Source: Pohlia nutans (taxonomy: Eukaryota > Streptophyta > Bryopsida > Bryales > Mniaceae). Taken from it: a DNA stretch of 64,000 nucleotides. A program made the translations under genes and the position numbers. Below are positions 32,221 through 42,067 of the stretch, piece by piece. The notes beneath the pieces were generated by a model. It made no database searches. It was given only the letters and a program-made list of their open reading frames with translations, and had not been told where the DNA came from. Numbering within the stretch: the stretch's first letter is position 1; each line of letters begins with the position of its first letter. The stretch lies in the NCBI GenBank assembly GCA_022496805.1, contig CM040085.1, positions 29,851,811 to 29,915,810 of the forward strand, in the 5' to 3' direction.

Positions 32221-32454
32221 GATTGCAACTCGGTTGATGATGTGATCATCCCCTTGGGATAGAGCACGCAATTGAAGTTATTGCCTTGGAGTGGAGCAAG
32301 TACTATATGGGGAGTTCTTGCATTAGAATTCATTTTGGTCGTTTTCATCCAAGTAAGTTTCGGCACTCACTTTCGGATCACAATTCAACTTCATTACTCT
32401 ATGTTGTAGTCTAATCAAAAATAAAATAATTCATTTTTGTCAAAAAGTGCCACA

Positions 32455-34109
32455 GATTGGTTTACAGTGACATGGACCTCTCAAAATTTGATATGGAGAT
32501 TCAATTTTGACAACAATATGTCAAGATCTCATCCCTATATACAGTCTAAAATTGCAAAAGGTAATGTAGGAACATTCAAAAATTATATCAAAATCTTTTG
32601 TAACCTACATGTTTTACATTCTTCTATCAAATTATTGTTTCACATTCTTTTACTAGTAACATTAGGCCATGTTTGGTCAAGTGATTGGATTTCCATTGTT
32701 TGTGAAATGAGCTCCACAAATCAATCAATTTATGTGGTAGATTTTATGCCCATCAATTATATTCAGTCTAAAATGAGGATGTTTTCTTGTGCTAATTAAT
32801 TCATTCAAATTTTTCAATGCAATTAAGAGGTACATCTACAAAATACTTGCAATTATTTTTTTAAATACCAAGAGGTAGGGGTTAGTCGTACGCCTAACCA
32901 TATGACTTGAGTTATTATTAAAACACTAAGTGATGAGGGTTAGGCGTATGCCTAACCTCTATCATTTCAATTAATTTAAAAAATTGCAAGTGATGCGGGG
33001 TTATACATATGCCTAACCCCCTAATCACTTGCAACTATTTTTTAGAATACCAAGTGATGGGGTTAGGCATATGCCTTACCCCCATTACTTTGATTAATTT
33101 TAAAATTCCTAGTATTGGGGATCAGGCATACGCCTAACCCCTATCATTTGTATTATTTGTTAAAACACCAAGTGATGAAAGGGTTAGGCGTATGCTTAAC
33201 CGCTATCACTTCAATTAATTTTTGGAATTGCAAGTGATGGAGAGTTAGGCATACGCTTAATCCTCCAATCACTTGCAATTATTTTCTAAAATACCAATTG
33301 ATAGGGTTAGGCGTATGCTTTACCCCCATCACTTTGATTGTTTTTTAAAATTCCTAGTGTTGAGGAATTTTTTAAGGAGATGTTGAGTTTTCCAATACAT
33401 AATCATAGTCTTTTTGTTTATATAAACATTATTTGAATCAGATGAAAACATTGCACTTTGGTTGCGTCAATGGAAACAAGAGGCAGTGGATGGAATAAAA
33501 CCTAGAGACGGGGAGGAGAAATTGTGGGAAGACGGAGAGGTTGATTCATCGGAAACGTTCATTGAAAATAGTGATGATTCTTTGTCTGCAGAAGAAGTCG
33601 AGAGTCCAGTGCCAAAGAGAATGAAGACAACAAATATTACAGGAAAAAAGAAGAAAACAAATATTACATGAAAAAAGAAGAAAGTTGTCACACATCAAGT
33701 TGCTAGGAATAGTTTGCTTTAAGGTTTCAATGGCGAAGAGAATTTATCACAAGAAGTGAAGATAATTGCATCAACACCAAACCCAGAACGTGATGGTTTT
33801 AATTTAGATGGATATAAGTATTTCTTAGAGTTTGATCTATGGTTTGATGGAGAAAGTTGGAATACATGTGAAGAAGTCCCAAACATTGATGTAGAAGGGA
33901 GGAAAACGTACAAATATGTTAAATCAATTGGACCAAGTGAAATATTTGGTGGCCCTTCAACAACTTCAAACGCAACAGATGATCAGAATCACGTTGAAGT
34001 TATAGTTGGGTTAAATGCTGTTGAGGAGTTCATCAATAGATCATTTTTTATTTCGTTTGGGAAAGATGCATTCAACTTAGGTTTGGGAAATACTAAATCT
34101 CAATCTTAA
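32455..34109 (+). pseudogene. Decayed multi-exon gene inside the palindromic array
   Basis: A first recognisable exon ends at 32560 (IQSKIAKG, donor AAAAG|GTAATG); its start is uncertain (about 32455 or earlier). A second exon begins at 33442 after GAATCAG, in compatible phase 1: DENIALWLRQWKQEAVDGIK, then an acidic stretch and KRMKTTNITGKKKK. The frame is cut by TGA at 33669-33671 and TAA at 33720-33722 but stays in register, and afterwards encodes a well-formed stretch with DGFNLDGYKYFLEFDLWFDG and YKYVKSIGPSEIFGG, ending at TAA 34109. The first stop lies in the second copy of a 27-bp duplication whose first copy has GGA at that position. The family is not recognised. Block 2 of the array fills its intron. 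Confidence 0.5.
32855..33365. repeat. Array of palindromic units, block 2, with four-unit higher order
   Basis: Eight clear units of about 61 bp with cores like TTAGGCGTATGCCTAACC. The spacers follow a cycle of four: (1) ATTATT-TTAAAACAC, (2) CAATTAATTT-AATTGC, (3) GCAA-TATTTT-AATACC, (4) GATT-TTTTAAAATTCCT, then 1 to 4 again, giving a period of about 245 bp. It sits in the intron of the pseudogene. Confidence 0.85.
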
Positions 34110-34634
34110 GAGACTACTTGGTGATTAGATTTTATGTAGAAGTGAAATGTTTTTAGATACTAAAATTATAGATATTATAGTATTTTCACTGCTCGCCAAG
34201 TTATTTTCTTTATATATGTGTTGGTATTGTGTGTGTTGAATATAAATGAATTTCAGAGTATACAAGGTTGTGAAAAAAAGAATGTTTTATGAAAATAAAG
34301 GAATAGATTGCATGTATGTTGTGAAACATCGGATTAGAGAAGTCCTGAATTACATTATGGATGTCAATTTTTTAAATTGTAATGGTTAGGAACTATGATA
34401 TTATATTCATTGATTTTTGTATTATATCAAAATACAAAAGATAATTATAGAAAATCTTATGAATAGGAGGTTTTAGACTTGAACGCAATGAAGATGGAAA
34501 TCAATTTGTGGAGTGCAGATCTAGATTACAAATTTATGGATTTTAGTATCAATGATTTCTAAATTCAATTTTATTTATTGATTTTTTTTGACGTACAAGT
34601 CAAATATTTAAACTAGAAGTTCTACTTACACCTG

Positions 34635-34800
34635 ATGGATTGGGCACTTGGGCACATGCCTAACCATCTTATTGTAATTATTTTGTAACGTTGCAAGTCA
34701 TGGGAGGTTATGCATATTCCTATCCTTCTCAAAAATTTAATTGACAATTGCGAGTGATAAGGGTTAGGCTTATGCCTAATCCTTTTATTTTATTAACTAA
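34635..34800. repeat. Array of palindromic units, block 3
   Basis: Three degenerate units (for example TAAGGGTTAGGCTTATGCCT at about 34758) downstream of the pseudogene. Confidence 0.6.
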
Positions 34801-34924
34801 TTCATTCGATATTCTCATTTGGAATAAGTATTTGTTGTATTTGTTGTATTGGAAATGGGAGCATTAGTTCAATGTAAATAAAAACTTTAAAAAAAGTTGT
34901 GAATCATTTTTACTAGTATTTTTA

Positions 34925-35415
34925 GGTGTTTCAATTAACCAAAAACAAATTTTGACCAAAATTCAAAGTGCAAATGCTATTGTGCACTTTTAACGAAATG
35001 GGTGTTCACTATGGATCTTCAAAATAAGATATTGTGATTTTTTGAAAAACAACACAATTGGTTTATATCAAGTTTCATTATTAGTTCAAAAAGTGAGACC
35101 TTAAACATGATTTTCCAAACTAAGTAGAATCAAATAATGGAAACCACATCATCTCATAGTGCATGTTATTCCAATTTCATTACAATGTTTTATTTTATTT
35201 TGTGTTAATTTGGGATTTTTAATTGAATTTCAAGAGAAACCCTTGCAAATTTAATTAAAATTTATTAATAAAAAATATGATGAATCCAACCGTACAGATG
35301 TGATCTTCACATTGACATTTACAAAAAAAAATTGTATATCAACTCCATTTTTGTTATTCATCAAAAAATTTATAACAAATATTTGAAAACGGTGTTGAAT
35401 TGGGACATTAAAGGG
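34925..35415 (-). repeat. Dispersed repeat family B, inverted copy
   Basis: The complement of 22880-23400 over most of its length, including the inverse of GGTCTCACTTTTTGAAC and CACATCATCTCATAGTGCATG. It ends beside AAGGGTTAA at about 35409-35417. Confidence 0.6.
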
Positions 35416-35419
35416 TTAA

Positions 35420-37449
35420 TTGCTAAACATTTCCTTCAAAAAAATAATTTTAGGACATTACTAGCTATGTATATATGTGTATTAGAAAATGAAATGCCAT
35501 TTGTAAACCCAGAGGTGCATTGTACTAAACACGTACAAATATACGTGAATGCACATAAGGGGTATTAATTTGAACACTGTCATATTACGTATGCATACAA
35601 TAAACATATTTAGAGCTTAAAATATTGATGTATACTTACATTAAACATATATTTAGAATAGACCTATATGGAATAGACCTATATACAAATTAGAGATATA
35701 ACCCCTCGTATATCAGGGGTTTTTAGAGGGAATCATGAATGCACGTGATTCTCAAACATAATGTAAAGTGCACTCCCTGGGTTTGTAATTTTTTTTAGAA
35801 ATGGATATACAAATCTAAAAATATCATAGTTTTCAAAAAATGACCTTGTTATATTTTTTTTTGAAAAAATATTTCTACACATCAACGCAGACCTTGTTTT
35901 TAGATTCAAATGGGTGAAACCATGTTATTGTGTACCAAACGTTGATCCACCCTACTGAAATTACAATGTTTTTAGTCAAAAATTGTAAGAGAATATCACA
36001 TTGTCTATTCTATTGGCTCTAATTTCATGGCACCCTTTGTTGTTTTTATAAGTACTTGAATCCAACATTTCAAATTAATAATCATCAAAAAAATTATTAG
36101 AAGTAGAGCTCAAAAATAGATGTCTAAATCCAATTTTGGGAGCAAATTCCATGAACTAAGTTATATTTAATATGAATATAAAAATTGTATTCTTTAATTC
36201 CATTGTGCATTTGAGGGCTCCAAAGAAAAGAATCTTGAAAAAATAAACATTTAATGTATTTTCAGCTTGTTTTAAATATTAACTTTTCAATTTGGTTCAA
36301 AACTACTTTTTCAATTTTGACTACTTCAATGTTACTAAAACATACATAAATAATGATTGAAGATGAATTTTTCAATTTTCTTTGCAAGACTTTGTTAAAC
36401 ATCATGTCTTTTATTTTATTAGCAAAAACAAATTTACAAAAAATAAAATTTTAATGCATTTTTCAACCTTGCATTGTTGCGTCTTCATAGGAATCAATGT
36501 TGGTCCACTTTACCATGCTCTCATCCAAATGTAGATGTGGTTGGAGTTCATCTATAATAAAAGGAGTGATGATAAGTATAATTTGTCCTTAGATTTCTCT
36601 TAAATTCACCTAAAAGTGAAAATTTATTTATAATGTTTGCAAATTTTTAGACAAACAATCGAGCAAACAATTTCTATATAAATCAATTTATTTTGTTCAA
36701 TTTTACTTAAAGTGAAACTCTAATTTTAAACATTGAATATGGACAAATACGCGTATGTATTAATCCTTAGGTTTTAACAAAATAAACAAAAATATTTAGA
36801 TTATGAAGTTTTTTTTGTTAGAAATCTATATGCTTTATGGCTCATTGTAAATCTTTAGTAAGTAAGTGCATTTGGTTCCTTTTATTGTGAATGCATCCGT
36901 TGGTTACATCCTTAGAACATCTATAGATAAAACATTTGAACTTTCCTAGCTTTTGCATAGGGTATCCAAATAACACTTTATTTTATTTTATTACATTGGA
37001 ATCCAATTTCATTATTTTGCCAATAAAAACATATAAAAACTAGCTTGACTTGTATCGGACACCAGCTTGGAAGTAGTAGAAAGTACATTATGAATATAAA
37101 AACATACATAAAAGTAATTAAAAATCAAAATAAAAGCAATGGTTTGATTTTTCTTTTGATAAAAAATGAAGTAGAAGTGGTGATTTAAAAAAATAAAAAA
37201 TAAAAAATAAAAACATAATAGGTGCATTTTGGTAAAAAAAGACCCCTAAATTTTATAATATTATTTCAAATAATTAATTTTCATTTAAAACTCAAAACTC
37301 ATTTTTACTATAGATAAATAAAACTTGTGTCTTTACAATACTACTATAAAAAGTTGGGATTTTAATATGTCATTTAGAACCCAAAATCAACCATGCAAAT
37401 AATCTTATGCACATGTAGATTTTGCATAATATATCAATTATTATTTTTA
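35420..37449. other. AT-rich intergenic DNA
   Basis: No gene or element ends are recognised. Confidence 0.35.
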
Positions 37450-37450
37450 G

Positions 37451-37999
37451 TCCCTAAAAGACCCAGTATCCTATATGGAACATTTCTAATGTTTGGGTAG
37501 GTTCCCACGGTGTCAATTTTTATCCTAGTTTTTTAAAAGCATTATGTGAATTTGGTACGTCGATACAAAAATGAGGATTCAATTCTTTTGATTCTGGCTT
37601 CGTAAATAGAAGTTACAGAAAGAAAGAGGTTTTTTTGGAGAGAATAGGCAGTGGAGGCAGGGCTTAAAATTTACCTTAGAAATGATTTTTTTGCATCTCT
37701 AATTGTAGGATTTTGCTTCAAACAACCAAAAGAATGCATAGTAAAACTTTCATAGAATTTAGTTGACCGTACAAATTGCAAGTTTATAGCGTTTGCAATG
37801 AAAATATGAAATGGCAATCTTTATGACCTCTTCTGACCTTTTCTGATTGTGTTTGGGGACATGGGAAAAATTGTTCAATTGATTAATTTTTAAAATTAAT
37901 TAATTTTTTATAAAATGTTCAAATTGGTATTAGTTATCAAGAGTCAGAAAAAGGTGAAAATGATGCTAAAAAACAAAAAAATCCACAATCTTTTAGGGG
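37451..37999. mobile_element. TTAA-type element
   Basis: The left end is TCCCTAAAAGACCCAG after TTAG. The right end, inverted, is CCCCTAAAAGATTG, followed by TTAA (38000-38003). It is non-coding, about 549 bp. Confidence 0.5.
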
Positions 38000-38641
38000 T
38001 TAAGAATGATTAGTAAGATGTTATATAGTTTTTTTAACTCAATGGTAAAAATTGTTGATCTTATTAGGTAATGAACCCCATAATGAATGTAACAACAAAC
38101 GTTTTCACTACCTTCTATTCTTCAAAAACGATACTAATTGTCTTTTTAAACTTACCAATATCGGTTATTTCTTTCTAAAAGTTGTATACTTCCATGTCTA
38201 ATAGTTATTTTATTGCTTAAATTGCAATGAGATTAAACTGCAAAAAAATTCCAATTTTTATATAAGGTGTAAAGACTTTCATGACTCGACCATACCTAGT
38301 AATTGTATGTAAAAGCGCCTTGACACAAAAAAAAACATCCACATAAGGTGGAGACACTCAAAAAAGCTAGTGATCCAAAGACATATCTTGACCTGGTGTA
38401 CATTCTCTAAGTCAATATTCACCTCTACCAAAGCAACAATTTTAGAACATCTACTAAAAAAAACACTTTGACTCTTGATAGCTTTTTCATTGAGCATCTA
38501 AATGATGGTGCATTGAAATGCTCTTTCATATGGCAACAAAAAAAATATATAAAAAAATTGACAAGTATGATAATTGTAAGTGTGTTTAATAGAAAAAAGT
38601 AGCAGTTTTGGGTGTCTCTACTTGAAGCTCACTTTACATTA

Positions 38642-38822
38642 GGGATTGACCTGATTGTTGGCCCGAACCCAATTGACAAGTAATTGGGCCAATGATCGCA
38701 TGGATGGTAGAGATGCGTAAAATCCAATGGTGAGGGTGTATTTGAGGTTTTTGGGCTCAAATTGTGAACTCGGGATTAAGAAAAAACCTTGACCCAATTT
38801 GGGTCGGGCCAACAATCAAGCC
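38642..38822. mobile_element. Tourist-like MITE
   Basis: The element is 181 bp and flanked by TTA (38639-38641, 38823-38825). The ends share TGATTGTTGGCCCGA in inverted orientation. Confidence 0.6.
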
Positions 38823-38994
38823 TTAACATAAAATGAGCCTGAGAGCATTCCCACCAACGACTACTATTGTACTACCATACCTTTTCAATTTTGACACTGT
38901 TGTGTCAAAAAATTATTTTAATTTTGATTTTAAGTTTGGCAATCCCAAAAAGACGGAATTTTTGTATAATATCCATATTAATTTTTGAAAATTG

Positions 38995-39735
38995 TGGACA
39001 GAAATTAGAGTTATCCGCAAAGTCCTTCAAAGTTTGAAGAAGATTCTTAGAATTTTGCTATTATATGATTTTATTTGGTTACTCCAAATAGTTAAAAGGT
39101 ATGAAAGAGCTTGGTGGTCTACAATTATTAAGTGTGTAAGAGCTTGGTGGTCTTCAAAGTCATATGAAACTTTCTTGAGCTCCTCTTTTGGTGCCTAAAA
39201 AAGTTTCACATGACTTTGAAGACCACCAAGCTCTTACACACTTAACCCTTAAACGTCAAGAGGGCCTGGGCGGGGCAGCCTGGAAGGCATCAAAATTTTT
39301 GGAGGCAAAAAAAAAAAAAACGGCTCTGCTGGCCAGCGGTGTTGTGACACTGTAGCACTGCGGCACTTTTTAAGAAACGACCTCTGCTACCCAACCTCAA
39401 TTCGTGTTCATTTAGATAACTTTGATTGCTTGTCAATGACTCCACAATCTCCCAAATGAGGTGCAAATTTGCAATCTAGATCGCTTTTTCAGTAGCTTTC
39501 CAACGCACCAATCCTCGCTTGATTTGGTTGAGAAAATCTACTTTTTTCCTCAATTATTTCTTTATAACAAGCCCGTGGGGCTTGCTTTGACGTTTAAGGG
39601 TTAATAATTGTAGACCACCAAGCTCTTCCATACCTTTTAACTATTAGGAGAGACCTAATAAGACTATATTAAAACAAAATTCTAGGTATCTCTTTCAAAG
39701 TTTGAAGGACTTTGCGGATAACTCTATTTTGTAAA
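38995..39735. repeat. Large foldback interrupted by a TTAA element
   Basis: The left arm at about 38995-39175 is repeated inverted in the right half, in two parts: 39201-39245 and 39605-39735. Diagnostic words are GAGTTATCCGCAAAGTCC near the outside and GAGCTTGGTGGTCTTCAAAG near the centre, each with its complement on the other side. The right arm is split by the element at 39246-39600. Confidence 0.75.
39246..39600. mobile_element. TTAA-flanked element with empty site present in the window
   Basis: The element is 355 bp. The ends are CCCTTAAACGTCAA and an exact inverted copy (14 bp), flanked by TTAA (39242-39245 and 39601-39604). The opposite arm of the surrounding foldback, at about 39121-39135, carries the unfilled site with a single TTAA: its complement reads CACACTTAATAATTG, where the filled arm reads CACACTTAA, element, TTAATAATTG. 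The target duplication is therefore TTAA, as for piggyBac elements. Confidence 0.85.
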
Positions 39736-39744
39736 ATTTTAGCA

Positions 39745-40426
39745 TTTTCAAAAATAATATAATAAGAATATAAAGGTTTTACAATATGATCAAATTTCTT
39801 GCTAAAAACAGAGATCCCGATTTGACTTGGGAAATTTTTTTGCCAGCCAAAGAGTTTGAGCCTAGTAGATACCAACCAGACTCCTCTTGTCGGGCAAAAT
39901 TTAGGTTTGATCGGTTAAACTAGGTTTGGAAATAGGGATACCAGCCTCACTGGTGCCCCAGTGGTGGGCATGGTCTGAGATTCGACCATCTTGGCCAAGC
40001 TGAAAAGACAGGATCATCATCTCTGTTGTCTTTGCCAGATTAATTCCTTCGTGCAATCGTTGCTGCGACACTGCCAGATCGAGTGTGAATTCATCGCCAT
40101 CGCCATCACAAGCAGGTGGGTTACTTACTTTTTTCGGTTTCTGGAGAACATTGTCGACCTAGATTCAACCTTTCATAAATCCCACCTGCTCTTAAAATTT
40201 TCCAGGTGTGTTGCAGAGAGAGCTTCGTAACCATCTAGGGTACAACGAAACAATTGCAAAATGAGTGAGTAACTGTACCCTTTTCATACGAAGGTTTTAG
40301 TATGATTGCGTCTTAGTACCAAAGTTTGGTTAAGCAGGAGAGGGAGTGACAAATTTTGAATTGGAGGACTCAGCTAAACCCTAAACCCTAATTTTTGGGG
40401 GTCCTTTTTCGGTGACAGACTTAGAG
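39745..40426. other. Upstream region of the NOPCHAP1-like gene
   Basis: GC content rises towards 40000. The stretch at about 40000-40260 reads like a 5' leader, and ACCCTAAACCCTA words occur just before the start codon. No further gene is supported. Confidence 0.3.
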
Positions 40427-41200
40427 ATGGAGAAGCCTTCTCGAGACCTTTTGCAATTGGAGCGTGGGACGAGTGCTTTGGAGGAGCGGCTGCGTGTAAT
40501 TCCACCATCAAGCGATGCCAAGCCCAGGATGCCTACAACAATTGTGCCAGAAAGTAGTGGTTTGTGCTCTAAACCCTAAACCTCTTTGCACAATTCATAC
40601 TGTGATGTAGGCTCGAACGGTTTAATGCTTTTCAAAACCATGGGTAACTAAATGTTTCCTTTTTTCAATAATTTTTTCCTGCAGTGCTGGGTCGTTTAAA
40701 GGCTTTTCTTCCGATGATGGACGAAGCAAATCGAAAGTTGTTTTCTGGTATTGAGGAGAAGGGCCGTAAGGAGTTTGATATTGAAGTCGTAGATGAAGAC
40801 GACGATAAACCCCACATAGAGATGGTGAGTTACTTTAGGGTTTCGGGTATAGGGTCTTTTTTATAGTACTTACATTGTTTTTGACTGTTTTTTCTATCCT
40901 ATGCAATGGAGTACCGTCACTGGCACTTCAAACCTTTTTCCACATTTTGTTAAAGTAATTTTGAAGCACTAACTGTTTTATGTTTTGTGGTGAATGCAGG
41001 ATTTGGCCTTAGGAATTGCTGATCTCAATACTCCCGAAGCTCTTGCAGCTGCTGAGCGAGCTGCTGCTGGCCAGAGCCTAAACCCTAATCAGGTGGCGGA
41101 TGTTTCAGATGATAGTAGTGATGATGATGATGATGAAGCTCAAACAACAGCATCAAAACGTAGGTCAAAGCCCAGTAAAGTAGAAATCATTGAGAGCTGA
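40427..41200 (+). CDS. NOPCHAP1: NOPCHAP1 (C12orf45, DUF4598)-like box C/D snoRNP assembly factor
   Basis: Three exons: 40427-40553 (donor GAAA|GTAGTG), 40685-40824 (after CTGCAG; donor ATG|GTGAGT) and 41000-41200 (after AATGCAG). The phases fit and give 155 residues. The signature is in exon 2 and the start of exon 3: LGRLKAFLPMMDEANRKL, then FDIEVVDEDDDKPHIEM followed by DLALGI, the conserved core of this family. The C-terminus is acidic (DDSSDDDDDE) with a basic end (KRRSKPSK), as expected of a nucleolar or nuclear protein. The human protein links the R2TP/AAA chaperones to NOP58 during box C/D snoRNP assembly; a like role is inferred. The exon 1 start (MEKPSRDLLQLERG) is chosen because it gives the only in-phase leader. 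Confidence 0.75.
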
Positions 41201-42067
41201 TGGACGACTTGAAGGAAACTTTTGCTGTGAATAGGGTTACTTTAGGGTTATGGAACAGCCTCTGAATTAGAGGATGCTGTTCAAGTTTAGTGATGTGAGA
41301 TGCCTTTATTTGTTTACTCTGGTATATGCATTTCTATACACGAGGGACTACATTGCAGAATCGAATTATATATGTGATGCTTTATTGTATATTATGTGCA
41401 CTTAATTGATTCTCACCACTGGCGTAAGGACGGAGGTTTGATTTTGGTTTGTTTGTTTGTCACATTGAGATGTCACAAACCGTGAGGCCCACAGGTACTG
41501 TCAGAAACTTCTCGGCGAGGACACATGATTTGGACTTACAGGCCAGGTCTTAATGAATTTCTATGGTCCAGTTCTCACGACTGGGAATCCAAATTTACAA
41601 CTGCATGTTACTGGTTCTTTACTGATTTTGAGTTTTCTGACGTGTGGAAGTTGCTTGTACAAAGAGAGATGAGTCATCTCACCTTTTGAGGTTCATTATT
41701 GCTTCGGTATTATGACATGGCAAAAGGAAAGGTAATTGAGGAGTCCATAGAGAGTGCAAAGTTTTCAAGGTTTTTAGAAGTTCTGTTCGTGTGAACCAGG
41801 CCCAAGTATGTCCCCATTCAAAAAATTACAGAAAAAATGGGGATTTAGCTTGGGTTGTCATAGTAGTGGTAGTGACAGAGGCCATAGTGCCATACTAGTA
41901 TAGAACTTAGGGTATCTCTTCCAAGAGCCTATTGTATCTGAAGAATTGCTTGGAGCCGATGCAGAGCTTAGTCCATCTTTCCCTGTGGAAGTTCTTCGTT
42001 CTGAAAAACGACGCTCTGACCTTGTGGTTAAGTTTGTTCAGGAGCAATGTAACCACAGGTGTACAAA
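41201..42067. other. Intergenic DNA between NOPCHAP1-like and RNF32-like genes
   Basis: About 870 bp. It probably contains the 3' end of the first gene and the promoter and 5' leader of the second. CGTTCTGAAAAACGACGCTCTGACC (about 41998-42022) is fairly GC-rich and could belong to a leader or an additional upstream exon. No repeat is recognised. Confidence 0.3.

Noticed and set aside
29420..33365. CRISPR-like regular array of palindromic repeats
   Set aside because: Spacing is regular, but the spacers are conserved repeats, not unique; units are degenerate, there are no cas genes, and the context is a spliced eukaryotic genome. Annotated as a palindromic satellite-like array.
37012..37227. 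Hydrophobic 71-codon frame that looks like a membrane peptide
   Set aside because: The F/Y/I/L bias follows from very AT-rich, A-run-rich DNA; no other support.
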